Shown piece after piece: positions 1-4,858 of a stretch of DNA of 6,419 nt. The DNA is taken from positions 1 to 6,419 of the forward strand of contig DDVH01000012.1 in assembly GCA_002345215.1 (NCBI GenBank), in the 5' to 3' direction. Position 1 is the first letter of the stretch. Each line of letters opens with the position of its first letter. The position numbers and the translations under genes were made by a program. The DNA comes from Anaerolineales bacterium UBA2317. GTDB taxonomy: Bacteria > Chloroflexota > Anaerolineae > Anaerolineales > Villigracilaceae. The notes under the pieces were generated by a model. That model ran no database searches, was not told the DNA's origin, and was given only the letters and a program-made list of their open reading frames with translations.

Positions 1-604
1 TGTCGTAGATGAATACATCCCCGAGCCAAAACGTGAAATGGACAAACCGTTCATGATGGCAGTCGAAGATGTCTTCTCCATCAAAGGTCGTGGAACCGTG
101 GTCACCGGACGTGTAGACCGTGGTGTGGCAAAGAAAGGTGATGCCATCTCCATCGTCGGCTTACGCGACACCAAAGACAGCGTCATCACCGGCATCGAAA
201 TGTTCCACAAAGAATTGGACGAAGCCGTCGCAGGTGACAATGCTGGTATCTTGTTACGTGGTATTGAACGTGACGACATCGAACGTGGACAAGTGTTAGT
301 CAAACCAGGTTCCGTCACCCCACACAAGAAATTCTTAGCCGAAGTGTACGTGTTGAAGAAAGAAGAAGGTGGACGACACAAGGCATTCTTCAGTGGATAC
401 CGCCCGCAGTTTTACATCCGTACCATGGATGTGACAGGTGACATCAAATTACCCGATGGTGTTGAAATGGTGATGCCGGGTGACAATGTCAACCTGACCG
501 TTGAACTCATCGTGCCAGTGGCTCTCGAACAAGGCAGTAAGTTTGCTATTCGTGAAGGTGGGCTCACTGTCGGTGCTGGTGTCGTTACTAAAATTATTGA
601 GTAA
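1..604 (+). CDS. tuf: Elongation factor Tu, C-terminal half (5' end outside window)
   Basis: EF-Tu is the GTPase that carries aminoacyl-tRNA to the ribosomal A site. The frame is open from base 2, before the first in-frame ATG at 38, and begins VVDEYIPEPKREMDKPFMM. The gene therefore starts upstream of the window, and 200 residues are visible. These cover the end of the linker after the G domain, domain 2 (GRGTVVTGRVDRG, AGDNAGILLRG, IERGQVL) and domain 3 (SGYRPQFYIRT, MVMPGDNVNLTVEL, FAIREGGLTVGAGVVTKI), ending at the normal family C-terminus. The G domain with its GTP-binding motifs is not in view. No terminator separates it from rpmG, which starts 26 bases after its stop, so co-transcription is likely. 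The promoter must lie upstream. Identity is very secure. Whether this is the only tuf copy in the genome cannot be told. Confidence 0.98.
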   Translation, partial: VVDEYIPEPKREMDKPFMMAVEDVFSIKGRGTVVTGRVDRGVAKKGDAISIVGLRDTKDSVITGIEMFHKELDEAVAGDNAGILLRGIERDDIERGQVLVKPGSVTPHKKFLAEVYVLKKEEGGRHKAFFSGYRPQFYIRTMDVTGDIKLPDGVEMVMPGDNVNLTVELIVPVALEQGSKFAIREGGLTVGAGVVTKIIE

Positions 605-630
605 AATAAGTTAGAAAGTAAGGTAGTAAA

Positions 631-801
631 ATGGCTTCTAAGAAAAAAGACGTTCGACCCGTTATCACATTACAATGTGGTGACTGCAAAGAACGAAACT
701 ACACCACCGAAAAGAATCGTCGCAACGACCCAAATCGGATGGAATTCAAAAAGTACTGCTCACGCTGTAAAAAGCACACAGTACATAAAGAAACAAAATA
801 A
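631..801 (+). CDS. rpmG: 50S ribosomal protein L33
   Basis: L33 is a small protein of the 50S subunit near the E site. The ORF encodes 56 residues starting MASKKKDVRPVITLQC and ending HTVHKETK, the usual length for the family. Two CxxC pairs (C16-G-D-C19 and C43-S-R-C46) form the zinc ribbon, so this is the zinc-binding (C+) form. The conserved core ERNYTTEKNRRNDPNRMEFK lies between them. The ATG at 631 follows a weak AAGG-type Shine-Dalgarno sequence at 620-623. It sits in the usual place between tuf and tRNA-Trp/secE, and its stop is followed 8 bases later by a palindrome. A longer ORF in another frame over the same bases (677-949) is a shadow running into the tRNA. Confidence 0.97.
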   Translation: MASKKKDVRPVITLQCGDCKERNYTTEKNRRNDPNRMEFKKYCSRCKKHTVHKETK

Positions 802-809
802 TGTATTGC

Positions 810-837
810 GTAGGGGTGAGGTATACCTCGCCCCTAC
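810..837 (+). repeat. 28-nt near-perfect palindrome between rpmG and tRNA-Trp
   Basis: The arms are GTAGGGGTGAGGTA and TACCTCGCCCCTAC, complementary except for one position that would be a G-U pair in RNA. As RNA it forms a hairpin of about 12-13 bp with a tiny loop. No T-run follows (AATCCTAGG), so it is not a classical intrinsic terminator. It could act as an RNA-processing or 3'-end stabilising hairpin for the tuf-rpmG message just before the tRNA. It could also be one copy of a dispersed palindromic repeat, since similar GTAGGGGCGAGG-type palindromes are common in intergenic DNA of some bacteria. The structure is certain; its class is inferred. Confidence 0.7.
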
Positions 838-843
838 AATCCT

Positions 844-916
844 AGGCCAGTGGCTCAATTGGCAGAGCTCTCGTCTCCAAAACGAGCGGTTGTGGGTTCA
901 AGTCCTACCTGGCCTG
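844..916 (+). tRNA. trnW: tRNA-Trp (anticodon CCA)
   Basis: A full cloverleaf can be drawn. The acceptor stem is AGGCCAG (844-850) with CTGGCCT (909-915). The D-stem is GCTC (853-856) with GAGC (865-868). The anticodon stem is CTCGT (870-874) with ACGAG (882-886), and its loop CTCCAAA places anticodon CCA at 877-879. The T-stem is GTGGG (892-896) with CCTAC (904-908), with one G-U pair and loop TTCAAGT. The discriminator base is G916, as expected for bacterial tRNA-Trp. The 3' CCA is not encoded (CCT follows), so it must be added by tRNA nucleotidyltransferase. A tRNA-Trp between rpmG and secE is a recurrent bacterial arrangement, and here it probably lies inside the tuf-nusG transcript and is excised by RNases P and Z. 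Confidence 0.97.
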
Positions 917-924
917 CCTAAGGC

Positions 925-948
925 AACGCCGCGTGTCGCGGCGTTTTA
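925..948 (+). terminator. GC-rich terminator-like hairpin between tRNA-Trp and secE
   Basis: Arms AACGCCGCG (925-933) and CGCGGCGTT (937-945) pair perfectly over 9 bp with a 3-nt TGT loop, followed by TTTTA (the run includes the last paired T's). This has the form of an intrinsic terminator with a short T-tract. Only 27 bases separate it from the secE start, leaving no room for an obvious new promoter. Either it is a partial terminator that lowers secE-nusG relative to tuf and tRNA, or it marks the 3' boundary for tRNA processing. Confidence 0.65.
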
Positions 949-975
949 GCCGTAAAATCATCAAGGAGTATCAAG

Positions 976-1191
976 TTGGCTGAGAAAGCAAAGCAAGTCA
1001 AGAAAAAAGAAAACGCCATCCAACGCTGGTTTCGTGAAACTGGTGGTGAATTGCGTAAGGTCAGTTGGCCCACTTGGCCCGAAGCACGCCGTCTCACAGG
1101 TCTCGTACTTCTGGTTATGGCAATCGTTGGCGTTTTACTTTCATTAGTAGATTATGCCGCAGGCGAAATATTGAAACTCATTCTCGCATAA
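976..1191 (+). CDS. secE: Preprotein translocase subunit SecE
   Basis: SecE is the small essential subunit that clamps SecY in the SecYEG protein-export channel of the inner membrane. The product has 71 residues, the length of the short single-helix form. A basic N-terminus (residues 1-17) precedes the conserved amphipathic segment WFRETGGELRKVSWPTWPEA (18-37), with the family's hallmark KVSWPT. One transmembrane helix follows at about 39-62 (LTGLVLLVMAIVGVLLSLV). Translation starts at TTG 976, chosen because AAGGAG at 963-968 lies 7 bases upstream and the frame gives MAEKAK. It is followed 16 bases later by nusG, the almost universal bacterial pairing. Confidence 0.97.
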   Translation: MAEKAKQVKKKENAIQRWFRETGGELRKVSWPTWPEARRLTGLVLLVMAIVGVLLSLVDYAAGEILKLILA

Positions 1192-1207
1192 ACGTTGAAT
1201 TGAGGAA

Positions 1208-1906
1208 ATGATGGATTTAGAACCGCAAGAACAGTTTGAACAAGAAGCAGAAGAAATGGAAGCACAAACCGAAGAGCAAAACGCTACTTCGGAAGTTTCC
1301 GCTTCAGAGCCTGACGTTCAACCTGCTTCTGCACCTGAAACAAAACTTCCCGCCAACCTGCCTCCCGTCGAAGTGACTGTGGAAGGACCAGCTTGGTTTG
1401 TGATTCATTGTTATTCGGGTTATGAAAATAAAGTTCGTCATAACTTGGAACAACGTATCGAAACCATGGGCATGAAAGATAGAATCTTTGACGTAGTGAT
1501 TCCGACGCAAGAAGAAATCGAAGTTAAAGATGGAAAACGCAAAACAGTTGAACGCCATATCTTCCCCGGTTATGTATTAGTGAATATGATTCTTTCTGAA
1601 GAATCATGGTATGTTGTCCGTAACACACCCGGTGTAACAGGTTTCGTTGGAATGGGTAACAACCCTACACCACTTCGCCCTGAAGAAGTTGCTTCTATCG
1701 TCAAACGTATGGAAGCCGAAGCCCCAACTGTAAAAGTTTCGTTCAAGCCGGGCGAACGTGTTCGTATTATTGATGGACCGTTCAATGACTTCCGCGGTGT
1801 GGTTTCTGAGATTGATATGGAACGCACCAAAGTTCGTGTGATGGTGAGTTTCTTTGGGCGTGAAACACCAGTAGAATTAGATTTCTTGCAAGTTGAGAAA
1901 TCATAA
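1208..1906 (+). CDS. nusG: Transcription termination/antitermination protein NusG
   Basis: NusG binds RNA polymerase across the cleft and links it to Rho or to the ribosome. The product is 232 residues, longer than the roughly 180 of the E. coli type. The extra length is an N-terminal tail (1-60) very rich in Glu, Gln, Ser, Ala and Pro, with no predicted fold. The NGN domain begins at PAWFVIHCYSGYENKV (61-76) and includes the HIFPGYVLVNM segment and the NTPGVTGFVG stretch (139-148). A KOW domain lies at about 178-225 (FKPGERVRIIDGPFNDFRGVV, then ERTKVRVMVSFFGRETPVEL). Two ATGs in tandem (1208 and 1211) are possible starts. GAGG at 1202-1205 is only 2 bases from the first but 5 from the second, so initiation at 1211 (231 residues) is slightly favoured. 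The stop is followed by the L11 leader region. Confidence 0.96.
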   Translation: MMDLEPQEQFEQEAEEMEAQTEEQNATSEVSASEPDVQPASAPETKLPANLPPVEVTVEGPAWFVIHCYSGYENKVRHNLEQRIETMGMKDRIFDVVIPTQEEIEVKDGKRKTVERHIFPGYVLVNMILSEESWYVVRNTPGVTGFVGMGNNPTPLRPEEVASIVKRMEAEAPTVKVSFKPGERVRIIDGPFNDFRGVVSEIDMERTKVRVMVSFFGRETPVELDFLQVEKS

Positions 1907-1938
1907 AAAGAGTAAGAAAAATTTTCAATAGACAGTAG

Positions 1939-1958
1939 CAGGCTTCCCCGTAAGCCTG
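1939..1958 (+). other. Hairpin in the nusG-rplK intergenic region
   Basis: CAGGCTT (1939-1945) and AAGCCTG (1952-1958) form a 7-bp stem with loop CCCCGT. The following bases (ATGCGG) contain no T-run, so it is not an intrinsic terminator. It lies five bases before the L1-site-like motif at 1964-1998 and may stack on it or protect the 5' end of a processed rplK message. No convincing promoter was found in this gap. Confidence 0.6.
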
Positions 1959-1963
1959 ATGCG

Positions 1964-2004
1964 GTGGGAGGGTCTCCCAAATGACCCGCTAAAACCACAA
2001 GGAG
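1964..2004 (+). promoter_or_regulatory. Putative L1-binding mRNA element, copy A, upstream of rplK
   Basis: An outer stem GTGG (1964-1967)/CCAC (1995-1998) is followed by an asymmetric internal loop, GA (1968-1969) opposite GCTAAAA (1988-1994). An inner stem GGGTC (1970-1974)/GACCC (1983-1987) closes an 8-nt loop. The GTGGGAGG and CCG/CCAC surroundings resemble the 23S rRNA helix 76-77 site that binds L1, and L1 is known to repress its own operon by binding such a mimic. The Shine-Dalgarno AAGGAG (1999-2004) starts immediately after the outer stem, so a bound protein would be expected to hinder ribosome loading on rplK. The same motif occurs before rplA. Direct L1 binding is inferred from motif likeness and position. 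Confidence 0.75.
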
Positions 2005-2014
2005 TTTAAATCAA

Positions 2015-2440
2015 ATGGCAAAGAAGTTAAAAGCAGTCGTTCGTCTCCAATTGGAAGCAGGCAAAGCAAATCCTGCACCTCCAGTTGGTCCCGCATTGGC
2101 GAGTCATGGTATTAACATCATGGCGTTTTGTAAGGAATACAATGCGCGTACATCCAACCGCCCCGGTGAAATTTTACCGGCGGAAATTACAATTTATACC
2201 GATGGTTCGTTTACCTTTGTGTTACGCACACCACCTGCCGCAGTTTTGTTACGCAAAGCCGCCAAGGTAGAAAAAGGTTCAGGCGTGCCGAACAAAGAAA
2301 AAGTCGGTAAAGTGACGCGTGCCCAAATTAAAGAAATCGCTGAATTGAAAATGAAAGATTTGAATGCGATTAATCTTGAAGGTGCGATGTTGCAAATTGA
2401 GGGGACTGCCCGCTCGATGGGTATTACGGTAACTGATTAA
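2015..2440 (+). CDS. rplK: 50S ribosomal protein L11
   Basis: L11 forms the base of the L7/L12 stalk with 23S rRNA helices 43-44, the GTPase-associated centre, and is the site at which thiostrepton acts. The product has 141 residues, the standard length. The N-terminal domain (about 1-70) carries the conserved proline-rich PAPPVGPALASHGINIMAFC (21-40), whose prolines line the thiostrepton cleft. The RNA-binding C-terminal domain (about 76-141) contains KVTRAQIKEIAELKMKDLNA and the terminal GTARSMGI signature. The ATG at 2015 has AAGGAG at 1999-2004, 10 bases upstream. It is preceded by the L1-site-like leader and followed, 49 bases later, by rplA. Confidence 0.98.
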   Translation: MAKKLKAVVRLQLEAGKANPAPPVGPALASHGINIMAFCKEYNARTSNRPGEILPAEITIYTDGSFTFVLRTPPAAVLLRKAAKVEKGSGVPNKEKVGKVTRAQIKEIAELKMKDLNAINLEGAMLQIEGTARSMGITVTD

Positions 2441-2444
2441 TTTT

Positions 2445-2484
2445 GTGGGAGGGTTGTTTTTGCAACCCGCTTGAACCACGGAGG
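2445..2484 (+). promoter_or_regulatory. Putative L1-binding mRNA element, copy B, upstream of rplA
   Basis: It has the same architecture as the element before rplK. The outer stem is GTGG (2445-2448)/CCAC (2476-2479), the internal loop is GA (2449-2450) opposite GCTTGAA (2469-2475), and the inner stem is GGGTTG (2451-2456)/CAACCC (2463-2468) with loop TTTTTG. The fifth inner pair is T-A here and C-G in copy A, a compensatory difference. The GTGGGAGG and CCGCTTGAA-CCAC surroundings are close to the L1 site of 23S rRNA. The Shine-Dalgarno GGAGG (2480-2484) directly abuts the outer stem, fitting translational autoregulation by L1. Confidence 0.8.
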
Positions 2485-2489
2485 ATAAA

Positions 2490-3203
2490 ATGACTAAACA
2501 CGGAAAAAAATATCTGGCGGCTCTCGCCAAAGTAGACATTGATAAAGTGTATTCTGCTCGTGAAGCAGTGGCACTTGCAAAAGAAACTTCCATTACAAAG
2601 TTTGATGCAACAGTAGAAGTGCACATGCGCACTACGTTGGATTCACGTCAGAATGACCAACAATTGCGTGATGTGGTTGTGTTACCTCACGGTTTAGGTA
2701 AAAAAGTGCGTGTTTTGGTTTTTGCTCAAGGTGAAGGTGCCGCCGCCGCTCGTGCCGCAGGGGCTGACATGGTTGCAGATGATGATGAATCATTGAAGAA
2801 ACTTGAAGCTGGCGCATTGGATTATGATGTTGCGATTGCAACACCAGATGCAATGGGTAAGGTCGGTCGTTTGGGACGTGTGTTAGGTCCACGCGGTTTG
2901 ATGCCGAATCCAAAGGCTGGAACTGTCGTCCCTGCACAAGATATGGAACGCGCAATTAAAGAAGCGAAAGCTGGTCGTGTAGAATTTCGTTTGGATAAAT
3001 CAAACAACGTCCACGTTTCAATCGGTAAGGCTTCTTTTGATACTGATAAACTGTACGAAAACTATGTGGCTTTGATGGATGCAATCAATAAATCTCGTCC
3101 ATCAGGTGCAAAAGGTAATTTCGTTAAAAGAATTACAGTCACCACCACCATGGGACCTGGCGTAAAAGCCGATCCCAATGAACATATTGAAGGTGTCGGG
3201 TAA
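2490..3203 (+). CDS. rplA: 50S ribosomal protein L1
   Basis: L1 forms the mobile L1 stalk at the E site and, in many bacteria and archaea, represses its own mRNA. The product has 237 residues, normal for the family. It opens MTKHGKKYLAALAKVD. Domain II is inserted at about 70-160 and holds the L1 signature KVGRLGRVLGPRGLMPNPKAGTV (124-146). Domain I resumes with FRLDKSNNVHVSIGKASF (166-183) and the RNA-contacting TTTMGPGV (218-225). The ATG at 2490 follows GGAGG with a 5-base spacing. The upstream leader (2445-2484) looks like an L1 target, so feedback control is likely. Confidence 0.98.
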   Translation: MTKHGKKYLAALAKVDIDKVYSAREAVALAKETSITKFDATVEVHMRTTLDSRQNDQQLRDVVVLPHGLGKKVRVLVFAQGEGAAAARAAGADMVADDDESLKKLEAGALDYDVAIATPDAMGKVGRLGRVLGPRGLMPNPKAGTVVPAQDMERAIKEAKAGRVEFRLDKSNNVHVSIGKASFDTDKLYENYVALMDAINKSRPSGAKGNFVKRITVTTTMGPGVKADPNEHIEGVG

Positions 3204-3206
3204 AAT

Positions 3207-3312
3207 ATACCTGTTATCTTAAAATCCACTTCGCCTATGACGGCGGGTGTTCCTGAAAAAGTCAGTGCGAACGTTTTTTGACTTTCAAGGAACTTAATTT
3301 CCTGCTCAGGTG
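3207..3312 (+). promoter_or_regulatory. Ribosomal protein L10 leader RNA (rplJL regulator)
   Basis: The region upstream of rplJ has the layout and motifs of the known L10 leader, to which L10 or the L10-(L12)4 complex binds. The closing helix is ACCTG (3209-3213)/CAGGT (3307-3311). One arm is CGCC (3232-3235)/GGCG (3242-3245), followed by the GACGGCGGGTGTTCC stretch. The second arm is GTTCC (3249-3253)/GGAAC (3289-3293), extended by AAAGTCA (3258-3264)/TGACTTT (3279-3285). The conserved TTAATTTCCTGCTCAGGT (3294-3311) closes the element. Identity rests on recalled family features and position before rplJ; a covariance-model search would settle it. Confidence 0.82.
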
Positions 3313-3349
3313 AAGACTACAGCAAATTATTCCCACCTCTGGGATTGCG

Positions 3350-3386
3350 AAAAGTCTTTGCCTGCGTTAAGTGGCAAAGACTTTTT
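3350..3386 (+). terminator. Intrinsic terminator/attenuator hairpin in the rplJ leader
   Basis: Arms AAAAGTCTTTGCC (3350-3362) and GGCAAAGACTTTT (3373-3385) pair perfectly over 13 bp with a 10-nt loop. The 3' arm ends in TTTTT, followed by AATC. It lies between the L10 leader and the rplJ Shine-Dalgarno sequence (AAAGGAGGT, 3392-3400), the position of a transcription attenuator. GACTTT at 3280-3285, inside the L10 leader, could pair with the first arm (AAAGTC, 3351-3356), giving a weak candidate antiterminator. Confidence 0.8.
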
Positions 3387-3409
3387 AATCGAAAGGAGGT
3401 GAAAGACCT

Positions 3410-3946
3410 TTGGCAATTTCAAAAGAACGTAAAGAAGAAGTATTGACCCAATACAATGATTGGGTTAAACGCAGTCAGGCTGTCTTGCTTGTAGAATATA
3501 CAGGCACCAACATGAAATCTCTCGATGCACTTCGCGCGAAGATTCGTGAATCTGGCGGCGAATTCCACGTTGTCAAAAATACATTGGCTCGCCGTGTATT
3601 TGCTGATAACAACATGGAACTCCCAAAAGATTATCTCGTCAAATCTACTGCGATTGCTTTTGCTTTTAGCGACCCTGCCTCAACCGCCAAAGCACTAAAA
3701 GATGGCACAAAAGGCAATGATTTCGTAAAAGTAAAAGGCGGTTTCATGTCTGGCAAAACGCTCAATGCCGCTCAGGTAAATGCGCTTTCCGATATGCCAC
3801 CATTGCCCGTTATGCGTGCTACATTGCTTGGCGTATTGCAAGCCCCAGCCAGCAAACTCGTCCGTACGGTTGCAGAACCCGCACGCGGACTCGCCGCTGT
3901 TGTCAAGGCGTTCACAGAGAAGGGTGCTTCTCCTGCCGCCGCATAA
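3410..3946 (+). CDS. rplJ: 50S ribosomal protein L10
   Basis: L10 anchors L7/L12 dimers to the ribosome through its C-terminal helix and, with them, represses its own operon. The product has 178 residues, slightly longer than the E. coli protein (about 165). The globular N-terminal domain (about 1-130) shows AVLLVEYTGTNMKSLDALRAKIRESG and the conserved VVKNTLARRV (54-63). The C-terminal L12-binding helix region is about 140-170, followed by an Ala/Pro tail ASPAAA. It starts with TTG at 3410, supported by the strong AAAGGAGGT at 3392-3400 nine bases away. No ATG fits the conserved N-terminus MAISKERKEE. The 56-base gap to rplL holds no terminator. Confidence 0.97.
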   Translation: MAISKERKEEVLTQYNDWVKRSQAVLLVEYTGTNMKSLDALRAKIRESGGEFHVVKNTLARRVFADNNMELPKDYLVKSTAIAFAFSDPASTAKALKDGTKGNDFVKVKGGFMSGKTLNAAQVNALSDMPPLPVMRATLLGVLQAPASKLVRTVAEPARGLAAVVKAFTEKGASPAAA

Positions 3947-4002
3947 GTTTGTTACTGTATAAAAATTTCAATTCAAAAATCATTAGCAAGGAGTGCTAAA
4001 CA

Positions 4003-4386
4003 ATGTCCGACAAATTAGAAAAACTCGTGGAAGAACTCTCCACATTATCAGTTCTCGAAGCCGCCGACCTCGTCAAGAAACTTGAAGAAAAATGGGGCGT
4101 ATCTGCCGCCGCACCTGTAGCTGTTGCTGCTGCTGGTGGCGCCGCCGCTGCTTCCGCAGAACCAGTCGAAGAAAAGACTGAATTCGATGTCGTCATCAAA
4201 GACGCTGGCGCCAAGAAAATTGACGTCATCAAAGTCATTCGCCAACTCACCTCATTGGGTCTCGGTGAAGCCAAAGCCTTGGCTGAAGCCGCTGGCTCCA
4301 AAGTGCTCACCGGCGTTGGCAAAGATGCCGCTCAAGATGCCAAAAAGAAACTCGAAGAAGCTGGCGCGCAAGTCGTCGTCGAATAA
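4003..4386 (+). CDS. rplL: 50S ribosomal protein L7/L12
   Basis: L7/L12 is the multi-copy stalk protein that recruits translational GTPases. The product has 127 residues. The N-terminal dimerisation domain (1-33, KLEKLVEELSTLSVLEAADL) is followed by a very Ala-rich flexible hinge (34-53). The C-terminal domain (58-127) has the factor-binding helix KKIDVIKVIRQLTSLGLGEA (71-90) and ends KKKLEEAGAQVVVE. The usual P-x-x-(V/I)-K segment after the LGLxEAK helix is altered here (AAGSKVLTGVGK), a mild divergence without loss of length. The ATG at 4003 has AAGGAG at 3988-3993. A strong terminator follows, so this is the last gene of the operon; rpoB is not downstream. Confidence 0.98.
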   Translation: MSDKLEKLVEELSTLSVLEAADLVKKLEEKWGVSAAAPVAVAAAGGAAAASAEPVEEKTEFDVVIKDAGAKKIDVIKVIRQLTSLGLGEAKALAEAAGSKVLTGVGKDAAQDAKKKLEEAGAQVVVE

Positions 4387-4399
4387 TTTCTTTGAGATA

Positions 4400-4437
4400 A
4401 AAAAAATAGACTGTTCATTTGAACAGTCTATTTTTTT
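4400..4437. terminator. Strong bidirectional intrinsic terminator after rplL
   Basis: A 17-bp perfect stem is formed by 4400-4416 (seven A's, then TAGACTGTTC) and 4421-4437 (GAACAGTCTA, then seven T's), with loop ATTT. Both strands carry a T-run, so it can stop + strand transcription leaving rplL and - strand transcription leaving the convergent small gene that ends at 4480. Confidence 0.93.
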
Positions 4438-4479
4438 CGCTTCATACTTAGGGGATACTTGATTCTGTAATCTCAAACT

Positions 4480-4785
4480 TTATTTTGCATTCGGACCCGT
4501 CGCTGAGACAATCTCACCATCATTCCATTCAGGGTCTGCTTCCAAAAATGAACGGAAAATCAAATATCGCTCATGTTGACTTGGGTCATCTGCATTCGCT
4601 TGATACGCTTCTTTATCTTGAAATACCGCCACAAGATAAAATTCATCCGAATCTGCATCCATTTGGAAAATATAATCTGCCATCCAACCCTTGATTTGGG
4701 CTGAGTCAAATGAATCCATCTTTTTCTTGAATTCGGCTTTATCTACCCCTTGCTTGACGCGAAACTTTGCAATGGTTCCGTACAT
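4480..4785 (-). CDS. Small ABM-like (dimeric alpha/beta barrel) protein
   Basis: The product has 101 residues and begins MYGTIAKFRVKQGVDKAEF. It looks like a member of the antibiotic-biosynthesis-monooxygenase-like ferredoxin-fold group. A first strand (GTIAKFRVK, 3-11) leads to a helix (AEFKKKMDSF), then paired strands (GWMADYIFQMD and EFYLVAVFQD), and a second helix (KEAYQANADDPSQHERYLIFRSFL). These proteins usually work as dimers, and many have no known substrate, so enzymatic activity should not be assumed. No signal peptide or membrane helix is seen. The ATG at 4785 has AAGGAG (4797-4792) 6 bases upstream, partly inside an inverted repeat. It is convergent with rplL and lies downstream of the lexA terminator. 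No clear promoter is visible in the short gap. Confidence 0.8.
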   Translation of the reverse strand: MYGTIAKFRVKQGVDKAEFKKKMDSFDSAQIKGWMADYIFQMDADSDEFYLVAVFQDKEAYQANADDPSQHERYLIFRSFLEADPEWNDGEIVSATGPNAK

Positions 4786-4786
4786 G

Positions 4787-4811
4787 ATTAACTCCTTGGT
4801 TAAGAGTTAAT
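4787..4811 (-). promoter_or_regulatory. Inverted repeat over the Shine-Dalgarno of the ABM-like gene
   Basis: ATTAACTC (4787-4794) and GAGTTAAT (4804-4811) are perfect 8-base inverted arms around a 9-base centre. On the - strand the 3' arm includes the GAG of the AAGGAG Shine-Dalgarno sequence, and the ATG follows one base after the arm. It could be an RNA hairpin that limits ribosome access or a DNA operator. The stem is AT-rich and would be only moderately stable. Confidence 0.5.
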
Positions 4812-4826
4812 ACACTTCTTAAATCA

Positions 4827-4855
4827 AAAAGAGACGGTGATAAACCGTCTCTTTT
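4827..4855. terminator. Intrinsic terminator downstream of lexA
   Basis: The stem AAAAGAGACGGT (4827-4838)/ACCGTCTCTTTT (4844-4855) has 12 bp and a 5-nt loop. Read on the - strand, the direction of lexA, it ends in CTCTTTTTGA, a good T-tract. It separates lexA from the small ABM-like gene. It is also T-flanked on the + strand. Confidence 0.88.
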
Positions 4856-4858
4856 CAT

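Noticed and set aside
677..949. 90-residue + strand ORF over rpmG and tRNA-Trp
   Set aside because: It is in a different frame from L33 and crosses the tRNA and the hairpin; L33 at 631-801 explains the region.
1893..1921. TTGAGA as a -35 box for a separate rplK promoter
   Set aside because: No acceptable -10 box lies at 16-18 bases; it also overlaps the end of nusG.
1939..1958. CAGGCTT hairpin as the nusG terminator
   Set aside because: No T-run follows the stem, and rplK needs read-through.
1570..1998. 142-residue - strand ORF antisense to nusG
   Set aside because: It has no recognisable family and mirrors the coding bias of nusG, so it is a shadow.
2632..3007. Overlapping - strand ORFs inside rplA
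   Set aside because: They are antisense shadows of a conserved gene, with no ribosome-binding site or family likeness.
4413..4422. GTTC-N4-GAAC palindrome in the rplL terminator as a LexA box
   Set aside because: The half-sites (GTTC 4413-4416, GAAC 4421-4424) are in the reverse order from GAAC-N4-GTTC, and the sequence is the stem top of a clear terminator.
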